Below are positions 1 to 5,928 of a stretch of 5,928 bases of DNA, piece by piece (positions within the stretch are counted from its first letter, which is position 1; each line of letters starts with the position of its first letter). Source of the DNA: Verrucomicrobiales bacterium (lineage in GTDB: Bacteria; Verrucomicrobiota; Verrucomicrobiia; Verrucomicrobiales; DEV007). The stretch covers positions 1 to 5,928 of the forward strand of contig JAKMGR010000427.1 of assembly GCA_022424805.1 (NCBI GenBank), given 5' to 3'. The notes under the pieces were generated by a model that was not told the DNA's origin, searched no databases, and saw only the letters and a list, made by a program, of their open reading frames with translations. The position numbers were made by a program, and so were the translations under genes.

Positions 1-105
1 AATGTGAGGAAAGCAATCGTGCAATCCTTGAGACACGGTTTGTCATGGCGGGTTGCCGTCCTATCGGGAATCGCGAAAATCGTATTCCGGTGTTTGAATA
101 GCCTC

Positions 106-2217
106 ATGAGGATTCTGCTGATTACTCTTTTTTCCGCTTCGCTTATTCAACTTTCCGCAGAGGAGTTTACCTCCATCATAGCCCCGGCTTCGGAGGAGAA
201 TCCGAGAAATACGGAAGGTGACTTAATTGTTCTGAAAGACGGAAGCGTCCTCGCGGCATGGTCCGAGTTTTACGGAGGAAATCGCGATGACTCAGCCGGC
301 AGAATCTCGGCAAAACTCTCAAAAGACGGTGGTAAAAGCTGGGAAAAAAATTGGACCCTCGTGGAAAACACAGGACAGGAAAATGTGATGTCGGTGAGTT
401 TTCTCCGAATTGCCTCCGGTGAGATTCTGCTCTTCTACCTCGAGAAAAATTCGAAGGCGGATCTCGATGTCATGGTCCGTCGATCCGATAATGAGGGAAA
501 GACCTGGTCAGATCCGATCCGAGTGACCGAAGATGCAGGCTACTGGGTAATGAACAATGCCCGTGTTGTTCAACTGCCGAGTGGGCGAATCATTTGCCCA
601 ACGGCAATGACCGAAAAAGTATGGGTGAAAGGACATGTCTTTTGTACGGTCTGTTTCTATTCCGATGACAAGGGCGAAACCTGGCGGCGGGGAGTCGGTG
701 GTGTCGTTGCTCCGAAGCGTGGGGCGATGGAGCCGGGCTTGATGCAAAAGAAGGATGGCACCTTGCTGCAGTACTTTCGAACGCAGACCGGCAAGCAGTG
801 GTTCGCCGAATCGAAAAACGAAGGGGATACCTGGAGCGAGGCGGCACCCTGGACTCTCGTTTCTCCCGAGGCACCTGCGACTCTGGCGGAATTGCCTGAC
901 GGCTCGGGGTGGCTTGCGATTCGAAATCCTACGATCGACGAGACGAACAGCCACTTGGGAAAACGGACTCCGCTTGTTCTCGAGACGACGAGCGACGAAG
1001 GGCAGACCTGGTCGAAAGCGAAAGTTCTCGAGGGAGACCCTGACAAAACCTTTTCCTACATCAGTGCTGATTTTCATGAAGAGCGAGTCCTGCTTACCTA
1101 CTACGTCGCCAATGAGAAAAACAGGTTCTCGTGGAAGTTCCGCAGCATTCCGCTTGAAGACCTGCCTCGCGCGCCAGCTCCGGCTCGGCTCGATCGCGAC
1201 AATCTTCTCGAATTTCGTCGCTCGGACGGAACCGTGGGGAATGTGAGCACGAAAGAAGAATGGGAGAAGCGACGTGCTGAAATTCTCAGTGGAATGCAGC
1301 GGGTCATGGGGAAATTTCCCGGTGATGACAAACGTGTCGATCTCGATGTCAAAGTGGAAGAGGAGACCGACATGGGCAGCTACGTTCGTCGTCTCATTAC
1401 TTACCAGAGCGAGCCGAGTAGCTCTTTCGCCGGATCGAGAGTGCCAGCCTATCTCTGCATTCCCAAATCAGCCTTGGGAAAAAAGGAGAACGTTCCCGCT
1501 GTTCTCTGCCTGCATCCTACCGACAGCGTGAACGGTCACAAAGTCGTCGTGGGTCTCGGTGGAAAAGAGAATCGGCAATACGCGGCGGAGCTGGCCGAGC
1601 GGGGATTTGTGACGATCTCTCCATCGTATCCTCATCTCGCGAAATACTATCCCAATCTCGGTGGTTTGGGGTATGTGTCAGGAACGATGAAGGCGATCTG
1701 GGATAACTCCCGTGCCATCGATGTGCTGGCATCTTTGGGCTTCGTCGAAATGGAAAAGGGGGTAGGTGCGATTGGTCACTCCCTTGGTGGGCACAACGCG
1801 ATCTACACCGCGGTTTTCGATGATCGTATTTCTGCTGTCGTGAGCAGCTGCGGATTCGATGCCTATCCCGATTACTACGATGCCGCAGATCGAGTCTGGT
1901 TTTTTGGAAAAGGCTGGTGCCAGATTCGCTACATGCCCCGCATGGCCGACTACCGGTGGCGGCTCGATGAAATCCCGTTCGATTTTACCGAAATGCTGGG
2001 AGCTCTCGCTCCGCGGCCTGTTTTCGTGAATGCTCCGTTACTCGACAGTAACTTCCGATGGAAAAGTGTGGATCGCTGCGTTGCGGCAGCAGCACCGATT
2101 TACGAACTTCTAGGTGCACCCGATGCGATCGAGGTCGAGCACCCGGACTGTGATCACGATTTCCCGAATGAAATGCGGGAGCGAGCCTATTGCGTTCTCG
2201 AACGGGTCTTGAAGTGA
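106..2217 (+). CDS. Secreted BNR/sialidase-like propeller fused to an alpha/beta-hydrolase esterase
   Basis: Probable exported glycan-active bifunctional protein of 703 aa. I chose ATG 106 because it gives a clean signal peptide (MRILLITLFSASLIQLSA, then EE). The frame is open to the left edge with a GTG at 4, which would put 34 unlikely residues before the signal. Counting from GTG 4 (subtract 34 for ATG 106), residues about 60-385 form a BNR-type propeller with five Asp boxes (S/T-x-D/N-x-G-x-T/S-W) at 106-113, 161-168, 220-227, 270-277 and 329-336. Residues about 400-737 are an alpha/beta hydrolase of the acetyl-xylan-esterase/dienelactone-hydrolase type, with nucleophile elbow GHSLGG (Ser593), probable acid Asp681 and His718 in the DCDHDF motif. 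The substrate is not determinable; a glycan ester is inferred from the fusion. The usual sialidase R-I-P motif is not seen near the N-terminus, so true sialidase activity is uncertain. It ends in TGA. No clear ribosome binding site is visible. Confidence 0.9.
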   Translation: MRILLITLFSASLIQLSAEEFTSIIAPASEENPRNTEGDLIVLKDGSVLAAWSEFYGGNRDDSAGRISAKLSKDGGKSWEKNWTLVENTGQENVMSVSFLRIASGEILLFYLEKNSKADLDVMVRRSDNEGKTWSDPIRVTEDAGYWVMNNARVVQLPSGRIICPTAMTEKVWVKGHVFCTVCFYSDDKGETWRRGVGGVVAPKRGAMEPGLMQKKDGTLLQYFRTQTGKQWFAESKNEGDTWSEAAPWTLVSPEAPATLAELPDGSGWLAIRNPTIDETNSHLGKRTPLVLETTSDEGQTWSKAKVLEGDPDKTFSYISADFHEERVLLTYYVANEKNRFSWKFRSIPLEDLPRAPAPARLDRDNLLEFRRSDGTVGNVSTKEEWEKRRAEILSGMQRVMGKFPGDDKRVDLDVKVEEETDMGSYVRRLITYQSEPSSSFAGSRVPAYLCIPKSALGKKENVPAVLCLHPTDSVNGHKVVVGLGGKENRQYAAELAERGFVTISPSYPHLAKYYPNLGGLGYVSGTMKAIWDNSRAIDVLASLGFVEMEKGVGAIGHSLGGHNAIYTAVFDDRISAVVSSCGFDAYPDYYDAADRVWFFGKGWCQIRYMPRMADYRWRLDEIPFDFTEMLGALAPRPVFVNAPLLDSNFRWKSVDRCVAAAAPIYELLGAPDAIEVEHPDCDHDFPNEMRERAYCVLERVLK

Positions 2218-2407
2218 ATCTTTGCTCCGGTGTTTTCGGTGAGCCTTTGAACTTGCTCGAAGATGCTTGGCGGTAACCAAGAGCGCGGGTGTAGATCTCA
2301 TAATTCCATGGAAACGCCTCCTCAGTTTCGATCATTTCGTCGGGACGGGTCCAGGCTCTCGTGACGATGGCTGCAAAATCGGCGAAGTCTTCTTGTAGAT
2401 TTGTCAT
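1985..2407 (-). other. Doubtful minus-strand ORF, possible gene remnant
   Basis: A 140-codon ATG-started frame. Its first 60 or so residues (2407 down to about 2218) lie in otherwise gene-free DNA and have a protein-like composition, including the stretch AWTRPDEMIETEEAFPWNYE. The remainder runs antisense through the well-supported end of the esterase gene and looks like a shadow, rich in Arg, Pro and Ser. I recognise no family and see no Shine-Dalgarno sequence. It is either a chance ORF or the 5' remnant of a broken gene whose true 3' part is gone. The nearby decayed loci make the remnant reading possible, but I would not assign a product. Confidence 0.2.
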
Positions 2408-2761
2408 GCAATAGGCGCTGGGAAAGGAAATGCAATCCTGCAGAGCATCGTTTCATTCTCGCACTTTTTGTGCCTGAATACCGCCGAGCCGCTTGGCAAG
2501 GTTTTATGGGACGCCGTGCTTCTTGATGAAGTTTCGGCAAGAGAGTTGCTCGGTTTTGATTCAAAAACCGGTGAGCCAAAACACTGGCCGCTTCCGTATT
2601 CGGCGACTCCGTGGAATGTGGAGTTGGAGAATCTGGAGAAGGGACATTACGAACTCTATGTGCGGTCCGTGGATTTGAGTGGCTACGCCCAGCTAGAGCC
2701 GAGATCCTTGCGAAAGAGCGGAAAGAATCCCGTGCAGTGTCATCGGTTCAAGCTCGGGTAG
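2402..2761 (+). pseudogene. C-terminal fragment resembling a sulfite-oxidase-type molybdoenzyme (Mo-co dimerisation domain)
   Basis: The frame is open from a stop at 2396 to TAG at 2759-2761 but has no ATG; the first possible start is TTG 2468, which gives 97 aa. The protein-like part starts near 2480. It contains G-K-x-x-W-D-A-V-L-L-D, resembling the TWxxAxLL motif of the dimerisation domain of sulfite-oxidase-family enzymes, then W-N-V-E-L, a G-H-Y-E-L-Y-V-R-S-V-D strand pair with G-x-A-Q, and a closing K-S-G-K-N-x-V-Q-x-x-x-F. In intact enzymes this domain follows a molybdopterin-binding domain of roughly 200-300 residues, which is absent here. I infer the 3' remnant of a deleted gene. It converges on the ABA4-like gene with a 12-base gap. 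The family call is from pattern memory and is moderate; that the ORF is a headless fragment is firmer. Confidence 0.45.
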
Positions 2762-2773
2762 AAGCAATCGGAC

Positions 2774-3217
2774 CTACACATTTCCCTCCGAATATTTCGT
2801 CAAAGAAATCTGCCGTCTGCTGATGATGCGAAAGACGAGGTAACAAAAGAGGCCGAATGGTCCGAAGAATAGAATCGGGGTAAGAAAAAGGCATCGAACG
2901 AGCAATGGACGTTTCGACTGCAGGGAGTCGTGTGCGACCCAGCGCCCAATCCAGAGATCGCCAAGGATCATATGATTCCACGATCCAACCACGCCGCGCT
3001 CAGTACTGAGAAAGCCGTAGATGGGATCGAATTCCGGTTTCGCGATAAGCGGTGTGATTTCCTTTAGGATCGGGATTGTGTGGAAGGCAAAGATCGCGCT
3101 GAGAAGAATGAGAAAGCAATCCACGGCGAGCATCGCTTTTCGATTCCTGGGCAGAAAGAGGATCAAAAGCCAGAATGGTCCGGGAGCGTAGGAGAGAAAG
3201 TTGAAGAGTGCGTCCAT
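2774..3217 (-). CDS. ABA4-like family integral membrane protein
   Basis: A 147-aa hydrophobic protein of the ABA4-like (DUF4281) family. The plant member ABA4 is needed for neoxanthin synthesis; the role of bacterial members is not settled. Hydrophobic segments lie at about residues 13-22, 32-50, 76-92 (amphipathic, carrying the family signature) and 107-131, consistent with about four membrane spans. The signature is clear: G-S-W-N-H (78-82), D87-L-W-I-G-R-W, H96-D97, and the terminal F-F-G-P-F-G-L-F-x-Y-L (117-127). Length and order agree with the family. It starts at ATG (complement of 3215-3217) and ends with TAG. It is transcribed divergently from the thioredoxin-like gene, sharing a 105-base intergenic region. 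No strong ribosome binding site is visible. No carotenoid gene lies in the window, so a pigment role is not supported by context. Confidence 0.9.
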   Translation of the reverse strand: MDALFNFLSYAPGPFWLLILFLPRNRKAMLAVDCFLILLSAIFAFHTIPILKEITPLIAKPEFDPIYGFLSTERGVVGSWNHMILGDLWIGRWVAHDSLQSKRPLLVRCLFLTPILFFGPFGLFCYLVFRIISRRQISLTKYSEGNV

Positions 3218-3322
3218 GGTCCGTCAGGAATAGCAGAAACCGTTTCGTCCGGAAATTAGGCTGGCATTTATCGGTCAAATTCCAGCTTGCCTGACAGGGG
3301 CGTTCCAGACGACGCTATTGGC

Positions 3323-3973
3323 ATGAAAGCTCGATTGTTATCTGTCGGAGTTGTATTACTTGCAGCGCTTTCCGCCCAAGCTGCGGAAGCATTCAAGTTG
3401 CCCTCTCACGTGAAGGAGCTTGAGGATCTGGACAAGGCGATTGCCAAGGCAGAGAAAGAGCAGAAGGGCATTACTTTTCTTCTCATGGAACCAGGCTCGA
3501 CGTGAGGCCCATCGAACGCTGCGAGTTACGTGGCAATTGATGCACTGAAGGAAAATTCTGAGATCGTTTTTTTGAGCGGTCTGAACCTATACAAGTCTCC
3601 CAAGATCGTGCAGAAAGCGATGGCGAGCAAGGAGGCGAGTGGGCCAACCCCGATCATTGCGGTATTCGATTCAAAGGTCGAAAAGCAGCTCGGAATTATT
3701 CCCTATTTCCACATGAAAAATGCGGACGGGTTTGAGGGGGTGAATGCCCAGTTGGCGATGCTGCGCGGAAAGGAAGCAGAGCCGATGTTGACCAAGCTGC
3801 GTGAGCCCGAGAAGTGGCAGGATGTTCGTGGCCGTTCCATTGTTGCAGCCTACGTTCGCAGTATCGAAGATTCTGTTACCTTGCGACTTTCGAATGGCAA
3901 GCTGGCAACCTTGGAGATCAGCCGTCTCAGTGAAGAAAGCCAGAAGCGAGTAGCCGAGTTGGCAAAAGAGTAG
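3323..3973 (+). CDS. Secreted thioredoxin-like protein, candidate selenoprotein (in-frame TGA at 3503), with SHD1-like C-terminus
   Basis: Read through TGA, this is one 216-aa protein; annotated conventionally it would be split at 3505 with a second ORF from GTG 3530 in the same frame. Residues 1-23 are a signal peptide (MKARLLSVGVVLLAALSAQA, then AEA). A lysine-rich helix follows (31-48), then strand GITFLLM and an active-site loop S-T-U61-G-P-S, matching thioredoxin W-C-G-P-C with Sec for the first Cys and Ser for the second. Helix 66-77 follows, strand IVFLS, and T109-P110-I-I-A-V-F-D fits the cis-Pro loop and strand of thioredoxins. Residues about 165-212 (W165 to V210, V-T-L-R-L-x-N-G-K and R-L-S) resemble an SHD1 domain, common in Planctomycetes and Verrucomicrobia. 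A redox role outside the cytoplasm is inferred. ATG 3323 is preferred over TTG 3287 because it begins the signal peptide. The alternative is a nonsense mutation. Confidence 0.75.
3503..3542 (+). promoter_or_regulatory. Candidate bacterial SECIS element (UGA plus downstream stem-loop)
   Basis: TGA at 3503-3505 is followed by a two-part hairpin. The lower stem pairs 3510-3515 with 3537-3542 (CATCGA with TTGATG, one G-U). A 2x2 internal loop comes next (3516-3517 and 3535-3536). The upper stem pairs 3518-3523 with 3529-3534 (GCTGCG with CGTGGC, two G-U pairs). The apical loop is 3524-3528, AGUUA. SelB recognises a short stem with G and U in the apical loop; in E. coli fdhF, as I recall, the loop GGUCU begins 18 bases after UGA. 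Here it also begins 18 bases after UGA and carries GU at the same loop positions. The bulged U of the E. coli element is not evident. The pairing was worked out by hand without energies. Confidence 0.6.
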
Positions 3974-4004
3974 CAGAGCAAAATTTTGCAGGTAGAGTTC
4001 AGAC

Positions 4005-4418
4005 ATGGAGATCGCCTGACTCGTAAATCATCCTGCGGAGATGTCGGGACTCATCGGCCATTGGGCTGAAGAAGGAGGACATACCGTCACGCCATTCGCA
4101 GCATACGAGTCCATTTTTCCCGGGGTGGAAGATTTCGACGCGCGCGTTGTCATGGGGGCCCCCCTGCGCGTTCGAGATTTGGCCGAAGATGCGGGTATCG
4201 CGGTAGCGTGGGAGACCAATGCCAGCTCCCTCGGATTACAGAGCCACCTCGAGGTCGACGGCGCTGAGATGGAGAACATGGTCTGGGCATTCGCCGGGGA
4301 AGTTTCCGCAGGCGATCCTGGAGTGATGTCTCCTGCTGATATGGAGTTTGGCCTGCAGAAATGGGGTTATAGCTGCAGGCAGTATCTCTTCGCGATACTG
4401 GATCGCTGGGAAAAGTGA
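4005..4418 (+). pseudogene. Glutamine amidotransferase class I remnant with internal deletion and early stop
   Basis: It begins 31 bases after the thioredoxin-like gene. ATG 4005 gives M-E-I-A and then TGA at 4017-4019; the frame continues to TGA 4416-4418, with a possible restart at ATG 4041 (125 aa). The N-terminal part looks like the first third of a class I glutamine amidotransferase: GLIGHWAEEGGHTVT, then D-F-D-A-R-V-V-M-G-A-P (the usual VVMGGP strand). Around base 4190 the sequence jumps straight to the C-terminal part, L-G-L-Q-S-H-L-E-V (usually GLQFHLE), which keeps the catalytic His and Glu (residues 69 and 71 from ATG 4041), and ends in the helix LFAILDRW. The region with the nucleophile elbow (G-x-C-x-G) is missing, roughly 100 residues compared with the family's 230-250. 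It cannot be a working amidotransferase. A short product from 4041 could still be made. Confidence 0.75.
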
Positions 4419-4460
4419 CCGCAGGAAGTCCGCTTAATCGCTATGGAAACTGTTCGCTGT

Positions 4461-4469
4461 TGGTATACT
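4461..4469 (+). promoter_or_regulatory. Possible extended -10 promoter for the sulfatase gene
   Basis: TGG followed by TATACT fits the extended -10 consensus TGnTATAAT with one mismatch in the hexamer. It lies in the 103-base gap between the amidotransferase remnant and the sulfatase, and would give a leader of about 45 bases before ATG 4522. No good -35 box sits 17 bases upstream, which is tolerable for an extended -10 site. It rests on a motif match alone. Confidence 0.35.
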
Positions 4470-4521
4470 ATCGCCACATCTGAATCGTGAATTTCAATCA
4501 TCGGCTCAGTGCTTCGAAACC

Positions 4522-5892
4522 ATGAAATCCCTGTTTGTCATTTTTCTAGTCGCGAGCTTTTCCCTGGTGGCTGTTGCGAACGATCGTCCTAACATTCTTC
4601 TCATCATGGCTGACGATCTCGCGATCGATGGCTTGAGTTGCTACGGCGCGGAGTCGTATGAGACGCCCCAACTCGACAAGTTAGCGGAGGAGGGTGTTCG
4701 GTTTACCCATGCATATTCCCAGCCGCTTTGCACGCCGACGCGTGTGCAGATCATGACGGGAAAATATAACCAGCGGAACTGGCTCTACTTTGGGATACTC
4801 GATCCGAAAGAGCGGACCTTCGGCCATCTCATGCAGGATGCTGGCTATCGCACTGGCATCGCCGGGAAGTGGCAACTGCATTCCTACGATCCACCCGACT
4901 TTCCCAACGCGGATCGCCGTCGGAGCACTGGGATGAAAGTTGAGGATGCGGGATTCGACGAGTGGTCGCTTTATCATGCCTGGCAAACCGAGGACAAAGG
5001 CTCCCGCTATGGGAATCCCAGCTTTGATCGAAATGGCAACCTCGTGGGCCCGAAAGACGGAGAATATGGTCCGGATACATCGGTCGAGTTTCTTCTCGAT
5101 TTTATGGTAAGGGAAGAAGATAAACCGTTCTTCGCCTATTTCGCTATGGCTCTGCCTCATTGGCCGATGGTGCCCACGCCGGATTCTGAGGCCTGGAAAG
5201 ACCCTTCTCGTCACCTCGAGGAGAGTACCGAATTTTTCCCGAATATGGTTCACTACATGGACAAAGTCGTGGGGCAACTTGTCGATGGATTGGAAGCCAA
5301 AGGTCTCCGCGAAAATACCCTCGTCATTTTTTACAGCGACAACGGCACCGATGCGCGTATCACGTCGAAGTTTCGAGGAAAGGAAATTGCGGGTGGCAAA
5401 GCGACTCCGTTGCAGACCGGGATTCGTGTTCCTCTGATTGCAAATTGGCCGGGAACGATTGAGCCAAAACAGGTCCGCTATGACCTCATCGATGCTTCCG
5501 ATTTTCTACCGACCCTGGCCGATCTTGCCGGAACAAAGATCCCTGAAGACTGGCCTACCGATGGCATGAGTTTCTTCTCAGCACTTCGGGGTGAAAAAGG
5601 CCATGCCCGGGATACGGCTTTCTTCTGGTATGATCCCCGTCCGGGATGGGATAAGGAGAGATTCTCCCGGCATATTTTTGCCCTCGATCACCACTACAAG
5701 CTTTTCTCTGACGGTCGACTCTTCTATATTGAAGGGGAAGGGTTCCGTGAAGAATTGATCGCCCCAGCTGACATGAGCGAGGAAGCAAAGACGGCAAAGG
5801 CGAAATTGCAGTCCGTTATTGATGACAATTTGTCTGGCCCGATGTCTGAAGCGGCTGAGAAGGTAGTCAATGCCTTCGGCGAGACTCTCTAG
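4522..5892 (+). CDS. Secreted type I sulfatase (arylsulfatase family, FGly-dependent)
   Basis: Hydrolyses sulfate esters, probably on polysaccharides outside the cytoplasm; the substrate cannot be read from sequence. It has 456 aa, a usual length for the family. A signal peptide covers residues 1-19 (MKSLFVIFLVASFSLVAVA). The mature protein opens with the standard R-P-N-I-L-L-I-M-A-D-D, where Asp31 and Asp32 are metal ligands. The sulfatase signature C-T-P-T-R places Cys70 as the residue converted to formylglycine, with Arg74 alongside. Other expected active-site elements are G-K-W (Lys116) with His120, L-P-H-W (His213), Y-S-D-N-G (Asp273, Asn274) and G-G-K-A-T (Lys293) followed by G-I-R-V-P. 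Because it is Cys type, an FGE- or anSME-type maturase is needed elsewhere in the genome. It appears to be a single gene with its own promoter region, ending in TAG. No defects were seen. Confidence 0.96.
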   Translation: MKSLFVIFLVASFSLVAVANDRPNILLIMADDLAIDGLSCYGAESYETPQLDKLAEEGVRFTHAYSQPLCTPTRVQIMTGKYNQRNWLYFGILDPKERTFGHLMQDAGYRTGIAGKWQLHSYDPPDFPNADRRRSTGMKVEDAGFDEWSLYHAWQTEDKGSRYGNPSFDRNGNLVGPKDGEYGPDTSVEFLLDFMVREEDKPFFAYFAMALPHWPMVPTPDSEAWKDPSRHLEESTEFFPNMVHYMDKVVGQLVDGLEAKGLRENTLVIFYSDNGTDARITSKFRGKEIAGGKATPLQTGIRVPLIANWPGTIEPKQVRYDLIDASDFLPTLADLAGTKIPEDWPTDGMSFFSALRGEKGHARDTAFFWYDPRPGWDKERFSRHIFALDHHYKLFSDGRLFYIEGEGFREELIAPADMSEEAKTAKAKLQSVIDDNLSGPMSEAAEKVVNAFGETL

Positions 5893-5903
5893 CAGTGGCC
5901 CGC

Positions 5904-5927
5904 CTGAGGTCGGACTCTCAGTATTTT
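5904..5927 (+). terminator. Weak possible terminator after the sulfatase gene
   Basis: Twelve bases after the sulfatase stop, CTGAG (5904-5908) can pair with CTCAG (5917-5921) across an 8-base loop, followed by TATTTT. The stem has only five pairs and the T-run is short, so it may be chance. The window ends here, so a longer structure cannot be judged. Confidence 0.25.
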
Positions 5928-5928
5928 C

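Noticed and set aside
4..105. GTG 4 as the start of the first gene
   Set aside because: It would place 34 residues before a clean signal peptide that begins at ATG 106. The frame is open to the window edge, so this cannot be fully excluded.
508..1373. Several antisense and alternative-frame ORFs within the BNR region
   Set aside because: They are Arg/Ser/Pro-rich and lack recognisable motifs, while the plus-strand frame carries the Asp boxes.
2468..2823. Overlapping plus-strand ORFs at 2493-2678 and 2611-2823
   Set aside because: They are frame shadows of the molybdoenzyme-like fragment; only the 2468-2761 frame shows conserved-looking sequence.
3503..3505. TGA as Trp or Gly through a changed genetic code
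   Set aside because: TGA ends the esterase gene at 2215-2217 and the amidotransferase remnant at 4416-4418, and Trp is written TGG throughout.
4017..4019. TGA near the start of the amidotransferase remnant as a second selenocysteine codon
   Set aside because: The family has no catalytic residue at this N-terminal position, no convincing GU-loop hairpin follows at the right spacing, and the gene has lost its catalytic centre, so a nonsense change in a decaying gene is simpler.
4681..5277. 198-codon minus-strand ORF inside the sulfatase gene
   Set aside because: It is the shadow of a strongly coding frame with every sulfatase motif in place, and shows no domain of its own.

Overview
The window looks like bacterial chromosome from the Planctomycetota-Verrucomicrobiota group, with a marine, polysaccharide-degrading type most likely. 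This is inferred from gene content: a secreted FGly-type sulfatase, a secreted BNR-repeat/esterase fusion, an ABA4-like membrane protein and an SHD1-like domain. No RNA gene, CRISPR array or insertion sequence is visible.

Layout: (1) 106-2217 (+), a secreted two-domain protein with an N-terminal sialidase-like BNR propeller and a C-terminal alpha/beta-hydrolase esterase. (2) 2218-2767, a decayed-looking stretch with a doubtful minus-strand ORF and a headless fragment resembling the C-terminal (Mo-co dimerisation) domain of sulfite-oxidase-type molybdoenzymes. (3) 2774-3217 (-), an ABA4-like membrane protein. (4) Divergent from it, 3323-3973 (+), a secreted thioredoxin-like protein whose frame is interrupted only by TGA at 3503. 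(5) 4005-4418 (+), a glutamine amidotransferase pseudogene that has lost its middle third, including the catalytic Cys. (6) 4522-5892 (+), a secreted type I sulfatase preceded by a possible extended -10 promoter.

The most interesting feature is gene 4. The TGA falls exactly where the nucleophilic Cys of the thioredoxin CGPC motif should be, giving U-G-P-S. A good stem-loop with a GU-containing 5-base apical loop starts a few bases after the TGA, with the UGA-to-loop spacing of the classic E. coli fdhF SECIS element. The frame continues for 155 codons through the rest of the thioredoxin fold and an SHD1-like domain. I read it as a probable selenoprotein that standard gene callers would split into two ORFs. 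The main alternative is a nonsense mutation, which deserves weight because two neighbouring loci are decayed.

The flanking sulfatase and sialidase-like/esterase protein are both exported and would suit desulfation, deacylation and trimming of complex sulfated glycans. The central genes have no obvious functional tie to them.
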